This document shows, piece by piece, positions 17,412-25,649 of a DNA stretch of 38,913 nt. The DNA comes from Shewanella algicola. GTDB taxonomy: Bacteria; Pseudomonadota; Gammaproteobacteria; Enterobacterales; Shewanellaceae. The position numbers were made by a program, and so were the translations under genes. The stretch lies in contig NZ_BMQI01000047.1 of NCBI RefSeq assembly GCF_014648035.1, positions 1 to 38,913 of the forward strand, given 5' to 3'. Position 1 is the stretch's first letter. Each line of letters begins with the position of its first letter. The notes under the pieces are model-generated. The model ran no database searches and was not told the DNA's origin. It saw nothing but the letters and a program-made list of their open reading frames with translations.

Positions 17412-17453
17412 TTACACCTCAAATAATTTCAGATGTAATAGTTTGAGGTGTAA
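17412..17453. repeat. Perfect 12-bp inverted repeat
   Basis: TTACACCTCAAA (17412-17423) pairs with TTTGAGGTGTAA (17442-17453) across an 18-bp spacer. No T-run follows on either side, so it is more like a protein-binding or regulatory palindrome than a terminator. It lies ~145 bp upstream of the acuR-like gene and ~420 bp before the proline cluster. Confidence 0.6.
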
Positions 17454-17792
17454 TAATTTAAATTATTCCGCTTAAAGTGGACGACTTCGACACCAAGTGA
17501 AATTGATCAAATAGCGCTCATCGGCCGTTGAAACGACAGATTAATTCCTTTGATAAAAAACGAGTTTGACCGAGTAAGTCGACCTTTAAGAGTCGGTTTT
17601 ATCATCAAAAAAACGCCAAACGTCCCAAAATACTCATAGATTAGAAAAAATCATTTATAAAAATAATGTGGCGCTTGCCCCTATAGGCTATGGGATACGA
17701 GCCTGCACAATAAGTGTAATTATGCCCCAAACCAGTGCGTTAACGCGCATTCGATTGGAATCAAACAGGTAAATAGTGTTAATATAATTAGA

Positions 17793-17818
17793 CCACTAAC
17801 TAATTTAGTGGTTTTTTT
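17793..17818 (+). terminator. Intrinsic terminator or attenuator before the proline cluster
   Basis: Perfect 7-bp stem CCACTAA/TTAGTGG with a 5-nt loop followed by seven T on the plus strand. No plus-strand gene precedes it within 7 kb, so it must end an unannotated transcript or act as an attenuator in the leader of the gene starting 60 bp later. Confidence 0.85.
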
Positions 17819-17877
17819 ATTGCTATTTTTTAACTATTTATTGCTAACACCAATATTTATTCGCTCAGGAGGGCACA

Positions 17878-18054
17878 ATGTCGACTGACATTCAGACGGA
17901 AGAAAATCTCATCACAAAACTTTGGCATAAATCAGTTTCAAAGCTTACATATGCAACACAACTATTGTGCTTATTTGCCATCTTAAGTACCTATCTCTTT
18001 GTCATGTTGAAACCTAATGGGATTCAAAATAACAAAGCGTTAGGAGGCCAGTAG
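17878..18054 (+). CDS. Small single-helix membrane protein encoded with putP
   Basis: A 58-residue frame with a very strong ribosome-binding site (AGGAGGG, 4-5 nt before ATG 17878). The protein has a charged N-terminal ~23 residues, one hydrophobic helix (about residues 24-44: TYATQLLCLFAILSTYLFVM) and a short polar tail. Its stop is 3 bp from the putP ATG, and the putP ribosome-binding site AGGAGG lies within its last codons, so the two are translationally linked. I do not recognise its family. By position and size it resembles small subunits found next to sodium-solute symporters, such as YhdT beside the pantothenate transporter PanF; a role in PutP assembly or regulation is inference. Confidence 0.8.
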   Translation: MSTDIQTEENLITKLWHKSVSKLTYATQLLCLFAILSTYLFVMLKPNGIQNNKALGGQ

Positions 18055-18057
18055 TTC

Positions 18058-19554
18058 ATGCATTATTTAACGTATGTCTCGTTAGCCATTTATTTCATCG
18101 TTATGCTTTGCATTGGTCTGTTTGCTTTTAAGAAGTCAACCAGCGATGTGTCTGGTTATATTCTTGGCGGACGAAAGGTTAGCCCACAAGTTACAGCGCT
18201 ATCTGCAGGCGCATCTGACATGAGTGGTTGGATGTTAATGGGTTTACCTGGCGCGATGTTTTTAGTGGGTTTTGAAACCCTCTATATTGCTATTGGCTTA
18301 TTAATTGGTGCCATGGTCAATTACCTACTAGTTGCCCCTAAACTCAGGGTATATACCGAAGTGGCGAATGACGCCCTGACGATCCCAGAGTTTTTTGCTA
18401 AACGCTTCCATGCTCCAAACAGTAATATCCGCATTATTGCAGCGGTCATTATTGTTATCTTCTTTACGCTATACACCTCTGCAGGCTTAGTTGCTGGCGG
18501 TAAATTATTTGTATCAGCGTTTGACCTCAATTATGAGCTAGGTCTTGTTGTAACCTTAGCCGTGGTGGTGTCATACACCTTACTCGGTGGCTTTTTAGCC
18601 GTAAGCCTCACTGACTTTGTTCAGGGCTGTATTATGTTTGTCGCCTTAGTCTTGGTGCCTGTTGTGGCATACCAAGAGTTTTCTAACGCCGACAAAATGA
18701 TGAGCTTTGCTTATGAGTCAATTCCGCATTTTTCTGAAGGCATGCAAAACGTCACCATGTTGGGGTTAATCTCTAGTTTATCTTGGGGTTTAGGCTACTT
18801 TGGTCAGCCGCATATTATTGTGCGTTTTATGGCAATTCGGTCAGTCTCAGACATTAAAGCCGCTCGTCGAATTGGTATGAGTTGGATGACTGTAACGATT
18901 GTTGGCGCACTTGCTACCGGTCTTGTCGGTATTGCATACGCAAACAAATTCGACATGAAATTAAGCGACCCTGAAACCATTTTCATTGTGTTCTCAGAAT
19001 TGTTATTCCACCCTTTGATTAGCGGCTTTTTATTAGCAGCGATTTTAGCGGCCATTATGAGCACGATTTCATCACAACTTTTAGTGTCTTCTAGCTCATT
19101 AACTGAAGATATCTATCGTGTTGTTTCTAAGAAAGAAGCTACCGAGCAAGAAATGGTGAAAATGGGTCGTTTCGGTGTTGCAGGGGTTGCGATTGTGGCC
19201 AGTTTATTAGCACTTGATCGCTCAAACAGCATTTTATCGTTAGTGAGTAATGCTTGGGCAGGTTTTGGCGCAGCATTTGGTCCTCTTGTATTATTTAGCC
19301 TTTATAAGCACAACTTAACCCACAAAGCTGCCGTTGCAGGTATTGTCTCAGGTGCTGCTACCGTCCTATTTTGGATATATGCCCCTGTGCTGGCCGATGG
19401 CAAAGCGCTGTCTAGCTTAATGTACGAAATGATCCCAGGCTTCATTGTAAGCAGTGTTGTGATTTGGGTAACAAGTGCATTAGATACCGACCCTTGTAAG
19501 AAAACAGTTGATACCTTCCACGAAGCCGGCCGCGTATTAGCTGAGCAGAAATAA
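18058..19554 (+). CDS. putP: Sodium/proline symporter PutP
   Basis: A 498-residue inner-membrane Na+/L-proline symporter of the SSS family. Family features seen: GYILGGRKVSPQVTALSAGASDMSGWMLMGLPG near residues 33-65 (including the Na+-site region), TIPEFFAKRF, YTSAGLVAGGKLF, VSYTLLGGFLAVSLTDFVQG, GYFGQPHIIVRFMAIRS and AAIMSTISSQLLVSSSSLTEDIYR. Length matches E. coli PutP (502). It sits between the 58-residue membrane protein (3 bp upstream) and proB (13 bp downstream, ribosome-binding site between), so uptake and synthesis of proline are likely co-transcribed, which would suit osmotic adaptation. PutA, the catabolic partner, is not in the window. Confidence 0.95.
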   Translation: MHYLTYVSLAIYFIVMLCIGLFAFKKSTSDVSGYILGGRKVSPQVTALSAGASDMSGWMLMGLPGAMFLVGFETLYIAIGLLIGAMVNYLLVAPKLRVYTEVANDALTIPEFFAKRFHAPNSNIRIIAAVIIVIFFTLYTSAGLVAGGKLFVSAFDLNYELGLVVTLAVVVSYTLLGGFLAVSLTDFVQGCIMFVALVLVPVVAYQEFSNADKMMSFAYESIPHFSEGMQNVTMLGLISSLSWGLGYFGQPHIIVRFMAIRSVSDIKAARRIGMSWMTVTIVGALATGLVGIAYANKFDMKLSDPETIFIVFSELLFHPLISGFLLAAILAAIMSTISSQLLVSSSSLTEDIYRVVSKKEATEQEMVKMGRFGVAGVAIVASLLALDRSNSILSLVSNAWAGFGAAFGPLVLFSLYKHNLTHKAAVAGIVSGAATVLFWIYAPVLADGKALSSLMYEMIPGFIVSSVVIWVTSALDTDPCKKTVDTFHEAGRVLAEQK

Positions 19555-19567
19555 TTAAGAGGAAATG

Positions 19568-20674
19568 ATGTCAACTTCACATTGGAAACGCATTGTCGTT
19601 AAAGTAGGCAGTGCACTTATTGCGCCTCATCAACAAGGCTGCAGCAGCCATTATCTATTGGGTATTGCCCAATTTATCGCAACGTGTCGCGCCCAAGGCT
19701 GCCAAGTCGTACTCGTATCATCAGGTTCTGTAGCTGCAGGTAAACACCGTTTTTCAGAAGTCACCGAACCTAGTGTTTCTCTGAAAAAAGCGATGGCTGC
19801 CGCAGGGCAAGCAGACATGATGGCCACCTGGGATAAGTTATTTGACTTTCCCTCAGCTCAGTTGCTGGTAACTCACGGTGACTTACGTCATCGTGAACGC
19901 TACGTCAGTATTAAAGACACCATCTTTACTTTGTTAGACCATGGTTTGTTACCGATCATCAATGAAAACGATGCGGTAACAACCGATAAACTTCGTGTTG
20001 GTGACAACGATAATTTATCGGCCATGGTTGCGGCTGCCGCAGATGCTGATGCGCTGATTATTTGCTCAGACGTGAAAGGGTTATATACCAAAAACCCTAA
20101 CTTGCATGATGATGCCAAACTCATCAAACAAGTGAGCGATATCAACCCAGATATTTATGCTATGGCAGGCGGCGCAACCAGCAGCGTAGGTACTGGTGGA
20201 ATGCGCACCAAAATCCAGGCGGCTGAAAAAGCCATTTCACACGGCATTGAAACCATGATTGTTGATGGATTTGATGCTGATACGTTTAACCAACTTCTGA
20301 AAGGTCAAAATCCAGGGACTTTATTTACCCCGTATGATGAACCGATGCAGGAGCATTTGCATTGGATGACTCATACCTCACAAGTACAGGGTGAATTAAT
20401 TGTCGAAAATGATTTTGACAGTGACCTAGAAGAACATGATACCCAACTGACCAGTGACGATGTAGTGGCTGTTAAAGGCAACTTTTCCGTCGGTGACACT
20501 GTATTAGTGCGCAAAGGCGATGGCACTAAATTGGCAAAAGCCAAATCAAATTACAGCAGTTGCTTACTTCACTTTATTTCTGATCAAGAAGACCAAGAGT
20601 TTGCCAATAATGCGCAACAAAAAACAGGTCCGTTGATTTCAGACAAAAACATCGCCATTTTGGAGCAAATATGA
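19568..20674 (+). CDS. proB: Glutamate 5-kinase ProB
   Basis: A 368-residue cytoplasmic kinase that phosphorylates glutamate, the first step of proline synthesis. The amino acid kinase domain (about residues 1-255) has VVKVGSALIAP, LVSSGSVAAGK, INENDAVTTD, GDNDNLSAMVA and GTGGMRTKIQAAEKA; a C-terminal PUA domain (about 275-360) follows, the same two-domain plan and length as E. coli ProB (367). ATG 19568 is preferred to the adjacent ATG at 19565 because GAGG (19559-19562) is then 5 nt away. It overlaps proA by ATGA (20671-20674). The kinase is normally feedback-inhibited by proline; whether that holds here cannot be read from the sequence. Confidence 0.96.
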   Translation: MSTSHWKRIVVKVGSALIAPHQQGCSSHYLLGIAQFIATCRAQGCQVVLVSSGSVAAGKHRFSEVTEPSVSLKKAMAAAGQADMMATWDKLFDFPSAQLLVTHGDLRHRERYVSIKDTIFTLLDHGLLPIINENDAVTTDKLRVGDNDNLSAMVAAAADADALIICSDVKGLYTKNPNLHDDAKLIKQVSDINPDIYAMAGGATSSVGTGGMRTKIQAAEKAISHGIETMIVDGFDADTFNQLLKGQNPGTLFTPYDEPMQEHLHWMTHTSQVQGELIVENDFDSDLEEHDTQLTSDDVVAVKGNFSVGDTVLVRKGDGTKLAKAKSNYSSCLLHFISDQEDQEFANNAQQKTGPLISDKNIAILEQI

Positions 20675-21918
20675 GCTTGATTAAGACGTTATCTCAAAAC
20701 GCAGCCACTGCAGCACAAACACTTGCCGTATTAGATGAGCAAGTAAAGAATACTATTTTACTCGATATGGCACGTGCCCTTCGCGCGCACAGTGATGAAA
20801 TTATCAAGGCTAACCAATTGGATTTGGCCAATGCAGAAAGCGCCAGTATGGGCTCAGCAATGCTAGACCGTTTAACCTTAAATAATGAGCGCATTGAATC
20901 AATGGCTGCTGGCATTGAAACCGTAGCATCACTGCCCGACCCTGTCGGTATTGAACGCGATTTAGGCCAACGTCCAAATGGATTAAGCATTCGTAAAATG
21001 CGCGTACCATTGGGTGTGGTGTGTATGATTTACGAAGCGCGCCCAAATGTGACTGCCGATGCCGGTGCCTTATGCTTTAAATCAGGCAATGCGGTTATTT
21101 TACGTGGCGGTAAAGAAGCATTGCATTCAAGTAAAATGATTGCCTCTATTTTACAAAAAGTGCTCGAAGTGTATCAGTTACCACCTGCGCTCATTACAGT
21201 AGTACCCGATCCCGATCGCGATTTAATGATGGAGCTGATGCAACAACGTGATTATATCGATGTGATTATTCCACGTGGCGGTGAAGGCTTAATCAACTTT
21301 GTCACCGATAACAGTAAGGTGCCAGTTATTCAGCACTTTAAAGGTGTTTGCCATTTATATGTCGATAAGGATGCCGATCTTGAGATTGCCATGGCATTAT
21401 TACTCAATGGTAAAACCCAGCGTACCGGTGTATGTAACGCACTAGAAGGTTTAGTGGTTCATCAAGATGTGGCTGCTGCGTTTTTACCCAAAGTGGCTCA
21501 AGCACTGGCTGAACACAAGGTAACGATTAACGCTTGTCAGCAAGTAAAGTCATACTTTGACGCTTGTAACGTCATGAATGATGAAGACTTTGGTCAAGAG
21601 TACTTAGACCTTGAAATTGCCATTAAGCAAGTAGATGACTTTGACGGTGCGATTAATCATATTCGTCGTTTTGGTAGCCATCACACTGAAGTGATTTGTA
21701 CTCAAAATGAAATAACTGCAGCACGCTTTCAACGCACCGTTGATGCCTCCGTAGTAATGGTGAATGCATCATCTCGCTTCTCTGATGGCAGCGAGCTGGG
21801 TCTTGGCGCCGAAATTGGCATTGCTACCAGTAAACTGCATGCTTACGGCCCTATGGGACTAGAGTCACTCACCACTGAGAAATACTTAGTCAGCGGTGAT
21901 GGACAAGTGCGTACATAA
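20671..21918 (+). CDS. proA: Gamma-glutamyl phosphate reductase ProA
   Basis: A 415-residue NADPH-dependent enzyme that reduces glutamyl 5-phosphate to glutamate semialdehyde, the second step of proline synthesis. Hallmarks: MRVPLGVVCMIYEARPNVTADAG-type N-terminal block, catalytic Cys255 in RTGVCNALE, the C-terminal DASVVMVNASSRFSDGSELGLGAEIGIATSKLHA block; E. coli ProA is 417 residues. Its ATG overlaps the proB stop by four bases, so the two are translationally coupled. It converges on the Nudix gene, with 53 bp between stops and no clear terminator. Confidence 0.97.
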   Translation: MSLIKTLSQNAATAAQTLAVLDEQVKNTILLDMARALRAHSDEIIKANQLDLANAESASMGSAMLDRLTLNNERIESMAAGIETVASLPDPVGIERDLGQRPNGLSIRKMRVPLGVVCMIYEARPNVTADAGALCFKSGNAVILRGGKEALHSSKMIASILQKVLEVYQLPPALITVVPDPDRDLMMELMQQRDYIDVIIPRGGEGLINFVTDNSKVPVIQHFKGVCHLYVDKDADLEIAMALLLNGKTQRTGVCNALEGLVVHQDVAAAFLPKVAQALAEHKVTINACQQVKSYFDACNVMNDEDFGQEYLDLEIAIKQVDDFDGAINHIRRFGSHHTEVICTQNEITAARFQRTVDASVVMVNASSRFSDGSELGLGAEIGIATSKLHAYGPMGLESLTTEKYLVSGDGQVRT

Positions 21919-21971
21919 TCTTATCTAACATCTGTCTGTTAACACAAACTGACAAATACAAGCTGATAACC

Positions 21972-22502
21972 CTATAACAGTTCTTGTTTAATCAACTTTA
22001 ATAAAAAGGTCTCTCGTTCTATCGAAAGGCCTTTTTTGTTACTGTTTACCATGGTGTCGAGGTTATGTTGAATCGCGGCATCAATATCCATCCAAACTGG
22101 TGTCATACCATTGTTAATTTCATGCGCTTCAAACTGGGGCTCTGCGAGCTCATCAGCAATTGTGCACACATAACAGTAAGACAGCATGTTTACCAACTCA
22201 AAGCCATCTCTGCGCCATGGACGATATTCTTGATACAAGCCAAACGGAATGACATCACCTACCACTTGCGCGCCGGTTTCTTCTTGTAACTCGCGAATTA
22301 AGCCCTGCTCAATATGCTCACCGTCATCAACACCACCACCGGGTAACGAATAATCATCATAACGCTGGGTGTATAACATTAATATTTGATTACCGCGCAG
22401 CACAATCGCTCGTGCGGCCAAACGCGTTAGCATGGTCGATGGATTATTGTTGACGAAATCGACAGGCGTTTCAGGATGATAGTTCGTGGTTAAATGGCGC
22501 AT
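21972..22502 (-). CDS. Nudix hydrolase
   Basis: A 176-residue Nudix-fold pyrophosphohydrolase. The Nudix box GX5EX7REUXEEXGU is complete (GGVDDGEHIEQGLIRELQEE region, about residues 58-80), preceded by YDDYSLPGGG. Nothing else identifies the substrate; a nucleoside diphosphate derivative is the usual guess. The ATG at 22502 has no good ribosome-binding site; a second ATG at 22433 would start just before the fold (MLTRLAARAIVLRG) and is possible. It is a single gene with no operon partners, convergent with proA. The 274 bp upstream of it holds nothing recognisable. Confidence 0.88.
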   Translation of the reverse strand: MRHLTTNYHPETPVDFVNNNPSTMLTRLAARAIVLRGNQILMLYTQRYDDYSLPGGGVDDGEHIEQGLIRELQEETGAQVVGDVIPFGLYQEYRPWRRDGFELVNMLSYCYVCTIADELAEPQFEAHEINNGMTPVWMDIDAAIQHNLDTMVNSNKKGLSIERETFLLKLIKQELL

Positions 22503-22776
22503 GATTTAAGAGCTTTTTGCAATAAAAAGCGCATGATACGATGTTGATAATCTTGCTTCAAGTTTACTGTATGGAATGTGCAAGTGATCTTATTTACAAA
22601 ATGATGAGCCTGTAAATGATTTGTAATAGCTAAGGCAAACACAACTTTATTCTTCATTTTTCACTTATATCCATGGGAATATATGATTGAATGTTAAGTT
22701 TCAGCTAAACTTCTAACATTAACTTACATCGATGCCTCATCAATATCATGAGCAGATCAACCATGGATTTTAATCT

Positions 22777-23982
22777 ATGTTAAAGTTTTGGTACAAACAG
22801 TTTCCTCAATATCCATCTGATCATCCGGATTATTGGCGGATCAGATTTATAGAGCATGCATTACTTATTACAAGTTGTTACTTTTTTATACTAACCTTGA
22901 TCAATATATTTTTGTTTCCAGGTTTTAAATACGCTTTATTAGATGCTACAGGCTTAACGTTTTCATTAGGTATTTATTTCCGATTTCGCAAAACAGGAAA
23001 TGTAGAAATAACATCGTGGGCAGCCACTCTTATGTTAACCGGATTAATAATGTTATTTGTTATCTCAACTAAAGGGCACGCTCACACACTTCTTTGGGCT
23101 ACGCTTATTCCGCCATTTTCATTTTTTCTCATTGGTCGAACCTGGGGTTCTTTTATTTCAGGCTTAAGTTTTGTCATTTGTGCCTTATTAGTTTATCAGC
23201 AAATTCAAAAACCTGAGCCTGTGGCGTTTGGAAATGGTTCCTTATTTAATGTGATTGAAGTGTGCATAGCCCAAATTTTGTTGTTTCGATTTTATGAAAA
23301 AACGCGTTTTTCAGCTTATAAAAAGTTAACTTTGCGTAATTTAGAAATACAAAAAATGGCTGAATTAGACAAGTTGACAGGACTATATAACCGCGAGAAG
23401 TTGGATACAGTACTTGAAAAATTATTGACTGTTTCTTCGCTAAAAAGTAATACAAAGAGTACTCATAACGCCAATAATATCCCTACATCTAGCGCCACTA
23501 ATATTTCGAAATCTACCTCACTAGCTTCGTCGATTATTCATTCAAACCAATCTGACAACATGATAATTAACGACACCGAAAAATCGGTGACTTCTGAGTA
23601 TCCCATTTCTATTGCCATTATCGATATAGATCATTTCAAACGCATTAATGATAATCACGGTCATTTAATCGGTGATAAAGTCCTGTGTGAGCTAGCACAA
23701 TTGCTACAAGGTCAAATGCGAAATGATGATCTATTAGCACGTTGGGGCGGGGAAGAGTTTGTGATCGTATTACCCAATACCACGTTGGCAGATGCAACTG
23801 AATTATCCGAAAGATTACGTCTGCATATCGCCCAGCATAACATTCAAGACATGGCACTTACCATTAGCGTAGGCATAGCCCAATACGGCCAAGATGATAG
23901 TGCTTACAGTTTATTAGATCGTGCAGATAAAGCCTTATACCAAGCAAAGTCTCGAGGACGTAATTGTGTTGCTGTAGCCTAA
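22777..23982 (+). CDS. Membrane diguanylate cyclase with low-complexity insertion
   Basis: A 401-residue c-di-GMP synthase. The N-terminal ~175 residues have five or six hydrophobic segments (about 25-48, 53-70, 82-97, 105-122, 128-142, 155-172) of no family I recognise. The GGDEF domain starts at DKLTGLYNREKLD (residue 198) and has GGEEF at 324-328 with the RNDD inhibitory site at 315-318, so it should be an active, feedback-inhibited cyclase. Between its first helix and first strand (about residues 219-273) it carries a Ser/Asn/Thr-rich insertion of ~55 residues with no structure-forming pattern. No good ribosome-binding site precedes ATG 22777. It is a stand-alone gene between the Nudix and symporter genes. 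Confidence 0.92.
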   Translation: MLKFWYKQFPQYPSDHPDYWRIRFIEHALLITSCYFFILTLINIFLFPGFKYALLDATGLTFSLGIYFRFRKTGNVEITSWAATLMLTGLIMLFVISTKGHAHTLLWATLIPPFSFFLIGRTWGSFISGLSFVICALLVYQQIQKPEPVAFGNGSLFNVIEVCIAQILLFRFYEKTRFSAYKKLTLRNLEIQKMAELDKLTGLYNREKLDTVLEKLLTVSSLKSNTKSTHNANNIPTSSATNISKSTSLASSIIHSNQSDNMIINDTEKSVTSEYPISIAIIDIDHFKRINDNHGHLIGDKVLCELAQLLQGQMRNDDLLARWGGEEFVIVLPNTTLADATELSERLRLHIAQHNIQDMALTISVGIAQYGQDDSAYSLLDRADKALYQAKSRGRNCVAVA

Positions 23983-24034
23983 AAAATAACACAAAAGTCA
24001 GCAATGAGCTTTGGTGTAACAGGTTAAGTGCAAA

Positions 24035-25270
24035 CTAATCCAGCTGAACGAGTCCGTTATCAGATATTTTTACCGCATAATGTTTACCATTAATACGCTC
24101 AATAATTTGCGTCGCTGTTAGATCATGTACCACATTTATCACAGTTGAGGCGGCATCGGTAATCGCACCAATCACGACTAGAATCGGGATAACCTCCATT
24201 GGTAAACCTAAGGTGGTGACAATAAAAATCTCACCTAAAAACGCCCCACCCGGTACGCCGCCAATCACAAAAGCCGACAACACCGAAATCAAAATGGTCA
24301 GCATAAATACATCAGTAGTGAAATCGAGTCCCAATAAAGAATAGATAAACACAATCTTTAATGCAGTGATCGCAGCGGCGCCACCTTTGTTTAAATTAAC
24401 CAGTAACGGCAGACTGATTTCAGCAATTTGCTCATTTAATCCCATCTTGGTCGCGCTACGAATAGTCACAGGTAAGGTAGCTAAAGATGAGCTGGTACCC
24501 AAAGCGGTCACGGCAGGCTCAAGCATGTGTTGCCAAAACTGTTTAACCCCTTTTACTCCGCCACCAATCCACGCATATAGCGTTGAGCCTACGGTTAAAT
24601 ACAGCGCCATGGCAACTAAGAACAACCCCACAGCTCGAGCAAATGTACCCATCAGCTCAGTATCTTGACTGGCCATGGTTGCAGCAAAGTAAGCCCCTAA
24701 GCCAATAGGTGCTACGTACATTAATATTGAAATGACTTTCATAATAACCGTATTCACACTATCCAAAATACGGCTGACTACGAGACCATCTTCACCAGAT
24801 TGACCAATGGCTACGCCGCCAATCACCGACATGATGATTAACGCCAAAATATTCGACTTAGACAATAACCCGACAAAATCATTGGTGGTTAATAAGCTCA
24901 CAAAATCCATACTGCCTGATGCAGCATCGACCGTATTAGCCAAATCCAAGGTCACGCCTTGAGCCGGATCGTAAGCGAGCGCTAATAGCACGACACCAAC
25001 GGATGGCACTATCGCCATGACAATCGACACAGCCATAATCGACACCAATATGGCACCTAACTTTTTTAAGTCGGTCATATGAGCAATCGACGACATTACG
25101 CTCACCGCAACTAATGGCACGATGATCATAAACAGCAAATTTAAAAATATTTGCCCAATGGGTTTGAGTTTAATCGCCCACTCAGGAAACAAACCACCAA
25201 ATAGGCCGCCTATGAGTAACGCACTTAATAAAATAATGGACGAGCGATAAGCGCGTAGGCTTCTCAACAT
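24035..25270 (-). CDS. Dicarboxylate/amino acid:cation symporter (DAACS family)
   Basis: A 411-residue secondary transporter of the GltP/DctA family, which imports C4-dicarboxylates or acidic/neutral amino acids with H+ or Na+. Family landmarks: an N-terminal LLIGGLFGGLFPE segment, the Ser-rich re-entrant loop LGTSSSLATLP, NKGGAAAITALK in the next helix, GGVPGGAFLGE, and the second hairpin region with TDAASTVINVV. Substrate cannot be told from sequence. ATG 25270 has AGGA 6 nt upstream. It is convergent with the diguanylate cyclase gene 52 bp away, where only an imperfect hairpin is seen. Confidence 0.93.
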   Translation of the reverse strand: MLRSLRAYRSSIILLSALLIGGLFGGLFPEWAIKLKPIGQIFLNLLFMIIVPLVAVSVMSSIAHMTDLKKLGAILVSIMAVSIVMAIVPSVGVVLLALAYDPAQGVTLDLANTVDAASGSMDFVSLLTTNDFVGLLSKSNILALIIMSVIGGVAIGQSGEDGLVVSRILDSVNTVIMKVISILMYVAPIGLGAYFAATMASQDTELMGTFARAVGLFLVAMALYLTVGSTLYAWIGGGVKGVKQFWQHMLEPAVTALGTSSSLATLPVTIRSATKMGLNEQIAEISLPLLVNLNKGGAAAITALKIVFIYSLLGLDFTTDVFMLTILISVLSAFVIGGVPGGAFLGEIFIVTTLGLPMEVIPILVVIGAITDAASTVINVVHDLTATQIIERINGKHYAVKISDNGLVQLD

Positions 25271-25649
25271 ATCAATTCCTAAAACATGAAAACAAAGTTA
25301 ATAGCGGATAAGCTAAATGACGTTAAAATATGACACAAATCTAAAGTGATACCAATCGCAAAAAATTAAGGTTGAGCCTGAATGTCGATAATCAGGTTTT
25401 CAGGTCCGCGCACAAAAATATGGATGACATCTTTATCGCCAGCAAACAAAAAGTAACCGTTAAAGCCTAAACGAGGCCTTTCGCCATGCGTTAATCCTAG
25501 GGCGTGTTTATCTTTGTTTATTTTTTATATTGAGAGCTAAAATGGCTTTAGGCAAGGCGAATAATTGTGGACATAGTTGCTCGACGTCGAGATTATCCAA
25601 CGCAATAAACGGCCTAAATAGATAATCAACTGAGCAAACCGCAAATAGG
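25271..25649. other. Intergenic region with VOC remnant and possible degraded repeat
   Basis: 379 bp. It contains the symporter promoter, a minus-strand 48-codon VOC-like fragment (25366-25512) without a start, and a stretch at about 25540-25640 that I suspect is an intergenic repeat common in Shewanella (from memory, not verified). No intact gene was found. Confidence 0.4.
25366..25512 (-). pseudogene. Remnant of a VOC (glyoxalase-like) family gene
   Basis: In the minus-strand frame ending at the TAA at 25366-25368 there are 48 uninterrupted codons reading ALGLTHGERPRLGFNGYFLF and then AGDKDVIHIFVRGPENLII. The pattern LGL-x3-GERP-xx-GFxGYxLx-AGDxxVIHIF matches the middle of VOC proteins (glyoxalase/bleomycin resistance fold), including the metal-ligand-type His. 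There is no start codon or N-terminal half upstream; the frame runs into A/T-rich sequence. I take it as a decayed gene fragment; chance similarity is possible. Confidence 0.45.

Larger units (their letters stand above)
17337..17877. other. 541-bp structured non-coding region before the proline cluster
   Basis: No convincing gene. In order it holds a 12-bp perfect inverted repeat (17412-17423/17442-17453), an 8-bp inverted repeat spaced by ~38 bp (17551-17558/17597-17604), a short palindrome GCGTTAACGC near 17739, a strong intrinsic terminator (17793-17818), then ~48 bp and a strong ribosome-binding site for the small gene at 17878. It could be a promoter plus attenuated leader of the proline genes or contain a small RNA. 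Confidence 0.55.

Noticed and set aside
17620..17790. A known riboswitch class before the proline cluster
   Set aside because: Hairpins and a terminator are present, but I could not match conserved riboswitch core motifs, so only an unassigned leader is claimed.
23983..24034. A terminator between the diguanylate cyclase and symporter genes
   Set aside because: ACACAAAAG/CTTTGGTGT can pair with one mismatch, but the T-run is poor and the loop long.
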